Assembly: GCA_001179505.1 (NCBI GenBank)
Contig: CDMY01000255.1
Span: 209,728 to 273,727, forward strand
Direction: 5' to 3'
DNA length: 64,000 nucleotides
Source of the DNA: Vitrella brassicaformis
Taxonomy: Eukaryota > Sar > Vitrellaceae
In this document: positions 1-15,000 of the stretch, in pieces
How positions within the stretch are numbered: position 1 is the stretch's first letter
Layout of the letters: the number at the start of each line of letters is the position of its first letter
Notes under the pieces: generated by a model
What the model was told of the DNA's origin: nothing
What the model saw: the letters and a program-made list of their open reading frames with translations, nothing else
Databases searched by the model: none
Position numbers and translations under genes: made by a program

Positions 1-3000
1 CTCTCTTCACAGAGATAGCCACACGGACACGGTAGCGGCTTGAGCATCCTCTCATGCGGACAGATGCCACCCTCAAAGCACTCGGTGCAGTTCCACTGCC
101 CGGACTTGGCGCTGAACGTCCCGGCAGGGCATGACCGAGGCTCCAGGTTACCGGGTGTGGGGCCGCACATGTAGCGACTGCTACATGGGATGCCGGGGTG
201 TCGAGGGGTGGGGCAGTAGAAGCCCAACGGACAGCCGCCCACGCCCTGTGGCTTGAACGAACCCGCCGGGCAGAAGAAGCCCTGGAAGCACGGCTGAGGA
301 GTTGAGTAGTTGCCCGGCCGCGACACCCCCGAGACGGCCCCAGGCCAGCAGTGCAGACCGGTGGGGCAGCGGAGCGGCCTGCGCCCGTCCTTGAAGCGTG
401 TGACAACAGCGTCGGCCGTGGCGGTTCCCTCCAGGCAGTAGTTGCCTCCCGGGCAGGGCTTGTAGGGCACTGTCAGGCCCCACTCGTCACACACCCAGCC
501 TGCCTCGCATGGGAACGGGTGGGCCATTCGTGTGTGAGGGCAGACGTGGCCGGGGGGGCATGGGCGACACTGCTGCTGCCCCTCCAGTGGCTGGTATGTG
601 CCTGATGGGCATGGGATGGCGTCAGTGTTGCCTTGGCCCTCGCAGTGGTGGCCTGGTGGGCAGCGGGTGATGGGGCCGACACCCCTAGGGCAGTAGTGGC
701 CGCCGGGACACGTGGCGAGGAGCTTGATATGCACGTAAGAGTCCGACCAGTCCACCCCGTTGAGCGTCACTCGGACCTGAACACACAAACAGGGCAGGGT
801 ATGGATAGTCGATACTCGCAGCTTGCCTCCTTTATCCACCCGTCGTACCTTAGCATCTCCCAGGCTGTTGGATGCGGCTCCCAGCACTTTGGGCACCACA
901 CAGGCCACCTCCGTGGAGCTCATGTACACCAGCTTGGAAGACGATACCCACTCGAACGAACACGCCGCAGCCGTCGTGTTGATGAAGCCCGTCCCTCGGA
1001 CAATCACCAGGCCCCCTCCCTTGTTGAGAGCCACCGGCGGCGTCACGTGGCTCAACAACACCTCCGGATGGAAGGTCACGAAGGTTAGCAGGCTGTCGAG
1101 GTGGAAGTCATCGGGATGCCACGCCGTCACACCCTCTGGCGAGTAGTTCTGGTCGTTGTTCGACACGAAGATGGGCACGCGAGTGACAGTCCGCGCGGCC
1201 ACCGATGCTGAGCTCAGCCTGGGCGTGTAGGTGTGAATCTCTGTGTCGCTCGCCCATATGGCAGGCCGGTACATGTCGGACGGTGCTGTGCTGCCTGGGG
1301 GCCAGAAGCGCACCTTCATGTAAGCCGAGTTGTGGAAGCCAGTGCCGGTGATCTTGAGCGTGGTGGTGCTGCCCATGGGCACCAGGTCGGGAGTGACGCT
1401 GGTGATCTCTGGGGGGTCGTAGTAGAGGAACTTCTGCGATGTGTCGACCTCGTCCTGCTGGTTGAGAGACACCTGCAGGGGTTGCTCGCCGGGAGACGAC
1501 TGCGGGGGCGACACACAGCGGAGGCTGCGACCGTCTTGCCGTATAGCTGTGACCCGTTTGCCACCAAAGACGCATTGTAAGAGCTCCTCTGCTGCTGCAG
1601 GGAAGTAGTCCTTGCCCAGCACGATCTTGGCCGGGACCGATACGACCACCTCAATGCCGCCCGATGTTGGGCCGAGGTATGGGTCGATCTGCAGCGCCAC
1701 GCCTGCCGTGACGAAGTCATACTCCACAGTGGTGGCGACGAAGTTCTGTCCGTTGTTGGCGACAGAGACGGTCACGGTGCCTGGGAAGTGCTTGGGTGTC
1801 TTGCATAGGATGAGGTTGGAAGATATGAAGCGGTGGATGGGCACGGTGGTCACGTTGAAGCGGCACATGAATTTGGGGTCGTCGATGAAGTGCGCGCCCT
1901 CCACCTGCACAACCGTGCCGCCCTCCATCGTGCCGAACGGGGGTGTCACTCGCGCGATGGACGGAGTGAGATAGTAATGGTACTGCAGGTGGGTGCCTCC
2001 GGGGCCGATGGGGAGCACGTTCTGCCCGTCGCTCGACAGCGCAAACTGCACGTACTGCGGAAGGTTGACGGATGGGGCCGTGCATGTGATGAGGGTGTCG
2101 TTGATCCATGCCATGACGGCATACGTCGTCGCGAAGACGCATTGAGTGAGGCGGCTGTTGCGGAACACCGCCCCGGTGGTTGAGTCGGCGTACAACGATA
2201 CAAGAGTGCCGCCGGTGAGGGGACCAGAGAGTGGCTCAGCCAACTCGACATCGAAGTCCTGAAACGAGCACATAGCATAGAGGCGTGAACTTACTTGGCT
2301 GTCGCTTTTGTCGGTTTCGTATCGTTTCCCCTCACCGGTTGTCTGTAGTAGAAGATGTGTGTGAGCAGGCCTCGATCGAGATTCTGAATCGTCCCGCCGG
2401 AGATCAGACGCAAGTAAAACACCACGTAGGTCTCCGCGGCAGGCACATTCGCCGGCACCACACACGTCAGCTCCGTCTCCGAGATGACTGTGGTGGGCAC
2501 CTCATTGGGCCCAAACACACAGGCGATGGTCCACGGAGGGATCGACACAGGCAGCCCATAGGTCTGGCCGTACACCGTGACCACTGTGCCCCCATCGGCG
2601 GGGCCCTCGCGCGGCTCGATGGCTGTCACCTCGGGAGCCGCCACGAAACTGATGAGAGGCCCTGACACGAAGTCTCTCGTGTTGAGCGACAGCTGGATGG
2701 TGGTCGTGGCACCGAATCGCGCGATGTCCCATGCAGGCGTCGGGCAGTTCACAGTCGTCGAGTTGTCCACCGTTGCGGGGGTCAGGTACGCCGCCCCGTC
2801 ACGGAACTTGCATTGAGTGATGAATGAGCCGAAGTTGGATCCGCGCACTGCCACATTGGCCCCTCCAAAGTCGAAGACGACACTCGGCTCGACCGTCTCG
2901 ACAACCACTGCTCGATGGAAGGTGTACTCGACTGCCGGCCCAGCCCCGCTGGCGAGGTAGTCAGCGCCGTTGACCGTGACGTACATTGTGCGTGGGGTAG

Positions 3001-6000
3001 CACTCCATGGCAGTGGGGGTGTGGTGCACAGCAGCAGGTTGGGCTGGATGAGCGCGGCCGCATCGGAATACACGCCACGACCGATGCCGTCGGGGTCCGG
3101 CCCGAACCGACATCTGAGTGAGGGGGTCTGTCGGAAGTTGTGGCCGCTGACGAGCACGAGAGTGCCTCCTGTCTCAGGACCCTCGATGGGGTCAACAGAT
3201 GTTACGTTCCAGGGCTCCACGTACCTAAAGGAAATGGGCGCAACGACCAGTGGACAGCATGCAATGTGGGTGGGTGTTTTTGTGTTGCTCTTACGTGAAG
3301 TATTTGCCCGAGTTGAAGAAGCACCGCTCGTCCCCCTGCGTGAGGGCCACTTGCACGCGAACCTCAGCTGACGTGGGCGAAGGGGGACTGGCGCATTCAT
3401 ACCGCGATAAGCCATCGGCCGATGGAGGAAGCAGCGTGGCGGCTGTCGTCTCTGTGTCAAAGCAGCAATCGACCGCGGCCAATGAATCCACATACGCTAC
3501 GCTCGACACGGTCATGACGATGGTGGTGTTGCCGGCGATTGGGCCGAAGTCAGGTACGACTGATTCCACGAGCATCGGTGACCCAAAGAGCACTTTAGCG
3601 GGAGTGTGCACCCAGTCGTGGCCGTCGTTGAAGGAGAGTGTCAGGTCAGCCTCATACGACATGCTGCTCCCTGCATAGACGTGCCGCGGAGTCACACACT
3701 CCACGATAGACGTGTTGACATGGCGTCCCTCCGACACGTACTCCGCGTCAAACCGACAAAGCGGTGGGGGCAAAACCGCCGAAAGGTCCGGGTACTTGCC
3801 GATGACGCTCAGAAGCGATCCACCAGTCATCGGGACGCTTGCTGGTGTGACCGAGTCGATGAAGGGGTTGCTGTAGAAGGTGAAGTCGGCACCATCACAC
3901 GGACCGATCGGTGCTGCTTCTCCTCGCACCACTGCCCGCAGACACGCTGGCGTGAGCGATGGGTCCCCTCCCGGCGACGTGCAGAGCAGCTCGTTGAATG
4001 TCGTCACCAAGGCCGGCACCCGAAGGGCACCGAAGACGCAGTCGAATGCACCTCCCCATGGCAGAATGGACAGCAACACGCGCACCTTTGTCCCTCCGCC
4101 TGCCGGTCCATGTGTGGGGATCGTCTGGACGACCTCGAATGAGGGCATGTAGCGGAAGGGCAATGGAGCCGTCTCGATTGTTGACCGCCCGCTGCGGAAC
4201 AGCAGCCGAAGGGGTACGTCCTGAGCGGTGGCAGCTGCTGGCGATGGGCAGGTCACGGTTGTGCCTGTTGCCCCGGTGGCCGACACGAGGGCAGTGCCGA
4301 AGAGGCACCACACAGCCTGGTTGCCGCGGAAGTCGGTGATAGATGAGGGCAGGTCAGTGCCGGCAACAACCACGGATGTGCCTCCGCTGAGCCATCCCGA
4401 CAAAGGCGATATGGCGGTCACGGTGAGTCGCGTCTTGAGGGGGTCGGCGACCAGAGGGGCCGACATGTCGTGGATGAGGTTGAGGGGCGTCTGCCACGGA
4501 TGGACAAGAGATACCGACATGCGCTCAGTTGCCACGTCAGACGTATCCACAAGGCTCGAAGGGACGGCACAGGCGACGCGTGTGTCGGAGAGGATGGACG
4601 CCGTGACGATGGACGCCCCGCACGCAGCGTCCATGCAGACAAGGGCGCACATGAGTCCGCCTCCCTCGAACCGGCTGAATCCCGCACCGCCCACGACGAT
4701 GGCAGTGGAGTAGGGGGCGCCCAGCCACACACTCGACGATGGGACCGTGAGCGCATCCGTAGCTACAACGGTGCTCTCCAGGCTTGACATAGAGTAGCTC
4801 GTCACAACGGTGAAGCTAAGCTTATTGGACGCCGTCGCTCCCCCGTTGATGCTGACCGACACCTGCGCGCTGCCTGGCGGGAGACTGTCGGGTGTGGGAC
4901 ACGTGACGACAAAGGCGGTCTGGTACTCGGCTGTTGTGGAGACCACAGCGGGCATGAGAGGGTTGCTGGACTCGAACAGACACACTAGCTGGGCTGAGGG
5001 GAAGAAGCGGCCTCCCCTCACCTCCATGGCCACCCCTCCGATGTCGGTGACTTGTGTGGGGGTGATGGTGGCGATCGTGGGCTCAATGAAGACGCGAACG
5101 GGTTTGGCCTCGAGGTCCAGCCACACGGGGTGGGGGACGGCCGCCGTCATGTACAGGAAATCAATACCCTCATGAGGCAATAGCGGACTCGTACACGTAA
5201 GGGTGTTCGAATCCACGAAGAGCGCGGCCGCACTCAAACTGACAGAAAGGGGACAGCCAAAAACAGGAGTATCACGGACAGGAAGTGTAGACTTGGTTGT
5301 GTGTGTGGCCTACCTTGCAGAGTAGAAGTGGCATGTGATGGTGGATGCCTGGTTGAGGTCAACGAAGCTCCCTGTGATTGTAATGGGCACAGCCTGCCCC
5401 ACGGGGATCTGATCCGGCGTCACCTCCGCCACCGACCACCCCTGACGACTCGTCCGCACGGCGCCCGCCCAGCCCGGCTGAGACAAGGCACTTCCGCCTT
5501 CCTTGACGCCCACGTACACATCCACGTTTCGGTCGGTGCCGTCTGGGACCAGCACACACTCAATTGTCGTGTTGCTGGTCTGCACAGCCGGCAAGACCTC
5601 GAGGGCGCTGTAAGGTCCGCCCACCTTGGTCAGCAATCCCGTGCGGTCGACCATGCAGACGGGGGCCACGTCGATGTGGATGGTGGAGTTGCCGCCCTCC
5701 AGAGTGACGAGACTTGGGGTGCTGATGGACACCTTCGCTGACGTGGGCTGCACTCCGACAACCGGGGCACTGATGGCTGTGACGACGCTCCTCGCATGAG
5801 TGGGTGAGAGAGCAGTATCCGACAGCCCTATTTGGACAAAGCCCCGTTCAGCCACGAGCGTCGCCGTTGCTGTGTGGTCGAGCATTGCGAGAGGGCAGAA
5901 GACCTCGTTGCTGCTCACATACGTGGCGGGCACACTCCCAAGCAGCAACGACGATGCGTATGATCGCACGTAGCAGCGCAGAGGGTGTGTGCCATGGAAG

Positions 6001-9000
6001 TGGGTGCCCCTCACGCTCAGCGGCATGAGGCTCCGCTCCACAACCACAGGCGGATGCGCCACCTCGACCGCTGGGGTCGTGACGAACTTGAAATGTGCGG
6101 TAGCGAGCACATGGAGCCACCCGTCGATGATCAGATACAAAGGCACCTCGCCCACCGTCACGGGATAGCTGGGAGCGATGCACTCAAACTCCTCGGCAGC
6201 GTCAGGGCCCTCAAGGCCGATCCCTGCTTGCAGCACTCGCGTCGCAACCACGTCAGCCGCATCAGCAAAGCGGCAGTGGACAGTGAGGCCAGCGTCCACC
6301 ACGGGTGAGAATCGGAAGCCCATAACCGTGACAGTCTGCCCGGTGGTGTCGGCCGCTGCCACCAGGGGCGAGACGGCCTTGACGAAAGGCATGTCGAGGA
6401 AGGTGAAGGGAAGCGACGCCACATGGAGATCGCCAGCCGGGCCCTCGGGGATGATGGACAGGGTCGTCACACCTGGGGCGTATCGCGGCGTCAGGCACTG
6501 CAGCTGGGTCGCACTTAGCCGCTCTGCGGGATGGAGTAGTGCCGACCCGAAGTGACACGACAGAAGGCGGTCGTCGGGCAGATAGATGGCCTTCACCAGA
6601 ACGACAGTGGGGCTCGCCACGGGGGCCCATGCCGGCGAGACCGATGCAAGGGAGAGGGCAGGGACCACGGTGATGGTCATTGCCGCCGCGTCTCGCTGAA
6701 GGGTGTAGGTCTCATCTTGCATGTGATGCTCCAGGCTGACGTCATAGGTTCCCGGCGCAAGGTTGGCTGGCGAGCTGCACGTGACTGATGTCCGGCTCAC
6801 TGCCGTTGCATACGTCGTTTGCTGGGACGCGTCGATGATGTGGGTGAATCGACAGGCGATGCTGAAGAGGTCAGCGAAGTCGCCCCCAGTAATCGTGTGC
6901 AGCGTGGGGATGCCCTCGTAAGCCTCTCGTGGGCGGATCGTCGCCGCCATGGCGGCCGTGCCGCCCTCGCCGTACACACGCACTGTCAGCATGGTTTCCC
7001 GGTAGGCCCGGCCGCCGTCGAAAGACACCAAGAGAGCCAGGACCCGCCCGGCATAGCTAGTAGATGACGGCGCGGGGCAGACCACCGAGGTCACTGTGTA
7101 GGTCGTTGCAGCTGTCGTCTCAGTGTGGCTGTTGGGGAGCCGGCCGTCTGTGCTCGTCAGGGCGTCCAGCCTGCCTTCCATCGCCACCCACCCGCACACG
7201 ACGTCGGCCGCATCGAAGGAGGGCATGCTGCTGTACTTGCCGTGGATCGTCACGGGCTCACTTAGCGCTACCACACGCGGCAGTGCGTCTTGGAAGAAAG
7301 GTGGGGGCTGCAGGGTGAAGGTGCCGGCAGATGTTGCGAAAGCCGCCCAATCGTCGAAGTCCGTTGGCGTGTCCGGAATGATCGCAGCTGTGACATCAGC
7401 CGATGAGGCAGAGAGGGATGTGGGTATGGAAGGGCACAGGAGACGACCACTTGCCAGCAGCAAGGCTGGAACGAACGCGTCGAGACCTGCAGAATGAGAT
7501 AATCCAGAATGAGCCTCGTCTTTGCCCCTCTGTCTTGCTTGTTTACCGAGTCCGAATGCACATTTGAGGTTGGGCGCGACGGGCAAGTTGGGCGACACAC
7601 CCAGCGACACCACCGCCTGCGCACCTCTTGGCACCGAGGGAGGGTTCACATCTCCCACCTGGAAGGGCGGCACGATCGTCACCGTCAATGACTCTGCCGC
7701 ATGCCGATCTCCGCCGTCCATCGACACCGTCAGGGCGTACTGCACAGACGACGCCGACCCGAAGACCAAGCGGTCAATGGGGAGGCGACACGCCACCTGG
7801 TCCGAGTCGAGTAGGTAGGCGTTTGGCGGCCCCTCGTCAATGCTGGTGCCCCATCGGCATCGCACGTGGAAGGTCGACACGAAATGGCGCCCCTTGACGA
7901 CCACAATCGGCACCCGGTGGTCCTGGGTCGGCCACGCAACGATAGGCGGCAACAAAGCCCATGCTTGCGGCAGGTGGGCTGCTGCACGGACGTGTGTGGC
8001 GACGAAGCCGCCATCCTGCTGCTCGTTGAAGGTGCCGGACTGCCTCAGCCGCACACTCAAGCGCACCATCGGCACAGATGGGTCCAAGGCAGTCGACTCC
8101 TTCAACGCGAGGAGGGCTGCGGCTGACGCTGTCACCGTGTCTGCCGGCGTCCATGTGGGCGTCAGCTCGACTGTGACGTGTCCGAATGCGGCGGTGTCTT
8201 CAAATCCCACGATAAGGGAGAGAGGCAGGGTGGCCATGTCTCCAGACTGGGGCGATGCAAAGGTGATGACGATGTCTGGGATGCTGGCCGGGCTGTCCGA
8301 AACTGAGGGAAGAGTCAGCACGGCGGGCGTTGTGCTTTGGATGACAGCGGGCGCTAGAATGCTGACGAGAGGCAGCTCGGTGTCCGCAATGGCCCCGTCG
8401 ATGCGCAGAGTCACGTTGGCCGACCAGCCTGTCGTCATATCGCCAGTCCAGCACTGCAGCGTCTCAGTATCCATCACGAGCACCCCCATGCTGCCGTTAG
8501 TCGACATTCCAGGCGGGCTCCCAGTCGGGGGCATCAGCAGACACGTCGTGTCGGCACTGCCCTGGATCGCCACATCCACGCCAGTGCTCTTCAGCGTCAA
8601 GGGGAAGCCACGGGTGACGGGGAAGCTCATCGGAATCGCAGAAGTGACCGCCACGGTCCTGAGCATTTCGATGTCGTACAAGTAGGTGGGCACCTGCAGG
8701 CTGTTGGGCGCCAGGCCGAGGAGCCACGTGCCAGGCGGGACGCCGGAGGGCATCATGCAGGCGACGAGACCCGTACACGCGTCCGCCTCCACAGCTCTGA
8801 TCCAGTATTCTGTCCCGCCGATAGAATGCCGCAGGTAGCACAACACAGTTGACGAATGGAATCCCGCGCCATCAAATTGCAGCCGCTGTCCTGGCAGGAC
8901 GTGGTCAAATAGGGGATGGCCCGCCGATGCAGCCCCGGCCAAGATGACGGCCTCCGGCTGCAGACGAAGCTGAAAGTGCGTCGGGCTGGCTGCGTCGGTG

Positions 9001-12000
9001 GCCATCGAGAGCGACAGAGTGGCCCAAAATGACGAGCCTCGGGGGACCGTGGGCAGGGGTGATGGACACGTCATCGCGTTGGGTGAGGAGACTGATGCAG
9101 GCGTCTGCATCTCAATCAGCGGGATGTCGAGAGGGTCCTCTGTCGGGTCTTGAGCGATCGTCCAGTGGCACTCGGGCGACGCCGCTGCCGTGTCAAAGAA
9201 GTGCCCCGACAGCTGCAGCGTCACGACCTGCTCCAAGCTTGCTACGATGGGCTCCACCGCTGTGAGGATGGGCGAGCGCACTGTCTCAAGCCGTCCCGGA
9301 CTCTTGACCACAAGATTGGACTCAGACCGAAGCTCCACGTTGAAGATGTGCGCCTCGGTGACGGCGGCCGGAAACACGCACGCCACCCGGTCTTGACTGA
9401 GGCGGAGGCCGGTCGACCGCACCACTTGTGCCGACGATGAGGTGGCTGGTGAGGGCAGGAAGAGACACCTGACATCTCTGTCGCGAGGAAACGCCGCCGT
9501 CTGTATTTGAAGGGTCTGTTGCATCAGTGGCGAAGTCTTATCCGACAGCAAGGCCACCAGGCTAGGCCTCACATTCACCTCCAGGCGGACATCGCTGTCA
9601 GCCCCCACCCACCCCTCCAGCACGTTCGACACCTCGACGACGTGGCTGCCGGGGGCCGTCAGTCCGTCCGGCTCACAGAGCATAGCCGTGCCTGTGATGT
9701 GGACCACAGTGCCTTCCATACCCCCGATGCGGCAGCGCACCATGTGTGAGGGTCGGAAGAGCCCCTCGACGCTGATGGGTGGCGATGCGGCGGACGTCGA
9801 GCCAGACGCGTACGTGTGGAGAGGGAAGCCGACTGCCATGACAGTTGCCGGGGCGACGAAAGTGAATGGGATAGATGTGAGGGAACCATGGAATTGGTCG
9901 AGCAGAACCTGTAGCTGACAGGTCACATGCCTTCCCTCGCCCATGGCTGAGGTGGGAAGAGGCGGTGAGGTGCAGGACACGCTGCTCGGAGCACCAACAC
10001 TCAGGGTTGCCGATGTGTCCGCCAGCGTGTAGGGGAAGCTCCTCTTGAACCCCTGGAGGGCGTCAGTGACACTTCCGACAACGCACTCAGTGAAGCGGCA
10101 CACAGGCTGCAGCGCCGCCACGATGGCCGCAGAGACGCCGGCAAGACCCTCCACGGAAATGGTCAAGAGCGTGGGACTGTCCATCGGCACAGGCGAGGGC
10201 TCGATTGTCACGAGAGCGAACCTCGGCAGCACCACCAGCTGCACACCTCCACTTGCATCTGTCAGAGCGCTCGCCCAGCTGTTTGCAGGTCTCCCATTGA
10301 TGGCCCACCTTGCTGTCGCCAATGCCCCTCGCCGCACCTCGATCGGCTGTGACGGACTGCAGAAGAGCTGCAATGTGCGACTTCCAGCCGAGCTCAGGTC
10401 GATACTCATGACGGCGGGGAAGCGCTGCAGCATGTCCGCGACATCACACCAGGTGGGGTGGCTGCCGGTGGCGAGGGCTTCACTCGCAGCATCCAGGCGA
10501 GACGTGGTTGTCGTGAGAGCCAGAGAGGTCGGCAAGAACGGGTTGGTCGCCGACGGGCTGCCGTCAGCCGAGACCAACGAGACTCGAGAGGGGAAGAAGA
10601 GAGGTATGTCCCCAGTCGTCGACAAGCCGGCGAAAGTGACCGACAGGAAGGCGATGGAGTGCTCTACGGGCAGGTGTGAAGGGAAACGGCACAGCAGCTC
10701 CGTGTCGGAAATGACAAAGCTCTCCAGCTCAAGTAACCCTGTGGCCTCATCCATCCACCTCAGTCGGCACACGAGGGCGGCGCGGCCCGCCAATGCTGTG
10801 AGACGGGTTTGTGGCGAGAAGGTCACCGTGATGATCGCTGGCTGATCGATCGGTGACGGGACGATCACAGGCTCCACTGAGAGGGGCGTGGGTAGATCCG
10901 CCGCAAGCAGGAAATATGGTGCCGTGAGGATGCTCCTGGTGTGGCCGAGGGCCTCCTCATATCCAGCTGGGCTTTTCGCCTGCAGCACCAAGGCCACCTC
11001 CGCAACGCTGAAGAACTCATCAACTTGAGCCAGCAGAGCAGTCTCTTGCGCCAGAGTGCATTCAACGCGTTGCGATGACTGAAGGCGTGTCTCGAGGACC
11101 AGCTGGTCGCCGGCAGGAAGCAACACGGGGTCGTTGATTACCGCAGATGTGTCGCTGTCGGCCGACGACACCATCCTCACCAGAGCACACTCGACAGGCA
11201 GCTGTGCGTCTGTTGCGAAGTCCCTCCCTTTCACCACGGCATCTAAGCCTGACCCACGGATCCACACATCCGGCGTGACCGTCTCCAGTGTGGGCGAAGG
11301 CAGCACGTCGATCGCTGTGACATCCACGAGAGGGTTGTCGTCCACTCTGAGGAACAGCTTGACTGTCTGGCCTGCCGTCGCGTAGCCGGGACACAGGCAG
11401 CTCACGACGGTCGGGCTCTGGTGCACGGCGGGCACTGTGTGGGCATCGAGAGGGTCGGGGGACTCCGTGACGAACAGACACGAGAGGTGGTGGCGATGCA
11501 ACGTGACGCTGTTTCCATCTGCCGATACGATCTGGATCAGCTGGAAGGGGCCTCCGAGAGTGAAGCACACCGGCGAAGAGAGCAGGGTGGCCGTTAGTTG
11601 AGGTGCCACTGCATACGCCAGAGCATTGGCTGACAGCTGCCCTGCTGCATTCTGCACATGGACGGACACGGCGGAGAAGAGGTGGCCGATGGCTGGGATG
11701 GTGGGAGCATAGCACGCCACACTCGATCCAGACACCGACAAAGGCGCCACCACCTGCACGCCGTCAAAGACGCACGCCAGGTCTGCCGAGGACCGGAAGC
11801 CCGTCCCGCTGACACGAATAAGAGGCCCTCCTGTCTCTCTGCCTCCCGCCGGCAACACAGACGCCAAGACGGGCGGCGAATGGACGGTCAATTGGTAGTG
11901 TTGAGAGACGGCGGGGCTTTCAGTGTCGACCAGCTGCACGAGACAGGCCGATCCGTCCAGCTGCGGCTGTGAGATAGACGGGGCGTCGCACCGCAAGTGC

Positions 12001-15000
12001 TCCGAGTCGACGTAGGTGATGTCACTCGTCACGTGTCTGTAGTCGTCGAGATTGCCGTCAGGTCCCGGGACAGAGAATCGGCACTTGAGCGTGTCGGTGA
12101 AATAGTGACCCCACACATCCAGCTGCTGTACGCGTGTCGCTGCGGCACCCTGCTGAAGCGGCAGCTCAGGGGGGCTCACCACCAATATGACGGGCGACTC
12201 GACAAACGTGAGGCTCAAGCCCGTCGTGTGGAAGGCAGCTCCCAGCCCGAACGCCACGCTGATGGCGAGGACGCCAGGTCCGGACACCTCAGGCGAGAAG
12301 AACCGCACGGCAGTTGAGTTGACGCACAGGGCAGAGGCGGACACGGTGGTGAGGTCGACGTGTATGTCGCTCGAGCAGGGAATGTTGACCCCGTGGAGTG
12401 TGACGAGACTTGCCGAGGCAACCGGCACCGTCATGGGGGCGAGTCGGGTGAAGCGGACAGCCTCGTAGCGGTAGAGCGCCACCATTCGTTGGGATGCATC
12501 CGTCACCCACTGATCTCCATTTGGCGACACGTCGACTGCACATTCGGGCTCCAGCTGCTGATCCAGCAGATTATTCGCCGCCAGCGGTGTGTCCTGCTCC
12601 CACCAGCACATGGCCACCTGCACGCCAGCGGCGTCACTCGCTGCCGTCCCCCGCCATATGCCTTGAAGAACCAGGTCATCGGCCAGGCTCCCACTCCTGT
12701 CACATCTCAACCGACACAGCGGAGCCGCAGCGGTCCATGAGCCCGCTCCTGCCAGCGTCATGAGGACGCCGATGCCCTCTCTTGGCACCACAGATGTCCA
12801 CCCCGTAGCCAGATCAGCAGGCACGACGGGCAAGAACTTCGGCGACACGCTGAGGACCTCAATCTGAGACGGCACGAACGTCAAACGGTGGTCTGCGCCG
12901 AAGGCCAGCCACTGCTCGGTCACCCCAGCGCGCAGCTGCACCGTCAGCTCGTCGCCAGCAACCACCTGGTCGGCGGTGTCTCCCGGGGTGTTTGGGGCGC
13001 GGGCATGCACTTCCAGCGATGCAGGAAGGGGACACGCCAACTCGCTGCCGTTGGCATGGAGGTGCTGGCAGGGCATGTCCCTCGTGAAGCCCTCAAGAAA
13101 GCCCTTGTCAATGACCTCAACGCTCCGAGACAACCGGACAGCGTAGCTGGTGGATGGGTCGAAGCCGCCAATGAGACGGATGGACGCGGACTGTCCTGCG
13201 ACGACGAGGGACGGCCTGATGGCATGGACAGACGGCGGGCGATGATACTCAAGGAACACCGACGGTGTGTTCGGCAGCCATGATGCCCCGCCGTCCGGTG
13301 AGAGTGTTATCGGGACCTGGAAGGACCAGATGGCGGGTGGGCGGGGAGGGGGCAGGGGGGCCGTGGCCGACATGGTAGTGCTGTTCAGCACTACTGTGTT
13401 CTGCAGCAGCTCGGTACCAGCCTAGAGCACACACCACACACCACACCCACATGCACATGTCATAAATTAAGAGTGAGCTCTGGTTGCTTATGGCATACCC
13501 GGATGCGCAGGTCGTGTATTCGAGAGAAGTCGACACCTTTGATGATCAGTCTCGTCGCTTGCCCCGGCAGCACAGCTGCAGGCTCAACCGAAGTGATGAC
13601 GGGCACCACTACAAGTGGCAGGGTAGCGGAAGGACGTGCAGGGGACTGCAAACAGTTGGTCGACACCCGGACGTCGACTGCGGCTGAGGCGTCCTCAATG
13701 GGGGGCACCACGCATGAGGCCATGAACGGGGAAACCCACCGAAGGCGGGATGTCGAGAGATTCACCGGCCCCGCTGTCCGGTGCTGCTGGATCTGGCAGC
13801 ACGCCTCCTCGTGGTTGACAAATCGTGTTCCAGTCAGCGTTAGCGTCACGCTCATGCTCTGAGGGATCGCTCTTGGCTCCACTCCAGTGACGACAGGGAC
13901 GGTCGTGAGAGCAAACACACTCGAAGGAGAGCTGAGGGTGAGGACAGTGTCGCCTCTCGTCACGACGAGGTCCACAGTCAGCTGCACAGCCGGATAGCTA
14001 TCAGATGTGATGCTGGCCTCCAGTTGGGATCGCAGCGACCATAGTTTTGTCACCGCATCGGCACACTCAAATGCATCACCGTCCGCATCCAGCGAGACAT
14101 CGGTGAAGGCGACGTCGGCGACCGGCCCGTCATGCACCCCATCCGCCACGCCTGTTCGAGATCGGCACCGCACCTCTCTCAGCCCGCCATTTGCCGCGGC
14201 GAACCGCCACGCCTCAGCCAGCTTGCCATCACCGACCTCTCCCGGGACCACCACCGGATCATTCTGGACGCATAGACGAATGTCGGTCGACGGACAGCTG
14301 TCGGGGCAGTACTCGTCATCCAACACAACCAATCGGGGCGACACCGCAGTCAGCATCACAAACGGCAAAGTGAGCAGGTCCATCGACACGAGAGCGGGCC
14401 CTCGGGAGAGGTAAGGGCTGTAAACACGGAGCTGCGGCAGTCCCTTCGACGGGAATGAGGGCGGCATCGGGGGGCTCACGCACAGCAGAGACGACGTGTT
14501 GACGACCAGGCCCTCCACTGCCCTCTCCACATACTCGCAGGTCCCCGATGGGCTGTCGAGCGACGGAAACAGGGCCGTCCAACTGGGCGGGAAGCAGCCA
14601 AGACTGGGCAACGTGTACACACACCCATAGCTGGCTCCAGGGTTCAGACCCGACGCGCCAATGAAGACGGGACATGGGAAGTTCTCGGCGCACAGAGGCC
14701 GTGGGGCTGAGGCAGCTGGGATGATGGCTGGTGGTTCGAGCACTTGGACATCATGATATGTGTCGATCCATTGTCCGCTGAGTTGAAGGTAGAGGGATGA
14801 AGGGCCGACCGGCAGTGCTGCCGCACTTGACCACAGGCATCCTATCGCCGAAGAGCCAGGCGCGACGGAGTTTGAGTGCACCACAGCGGGCATGGCGGTG
14901 GCGGGGAGGGGGATGACCTCTCCGACAGGACCACTCGTTCCCACCCTGCACCCGCCCAGGTTGCTGCCGAGCTCCATGGCACCGATCGTCTGCCAGTTCT

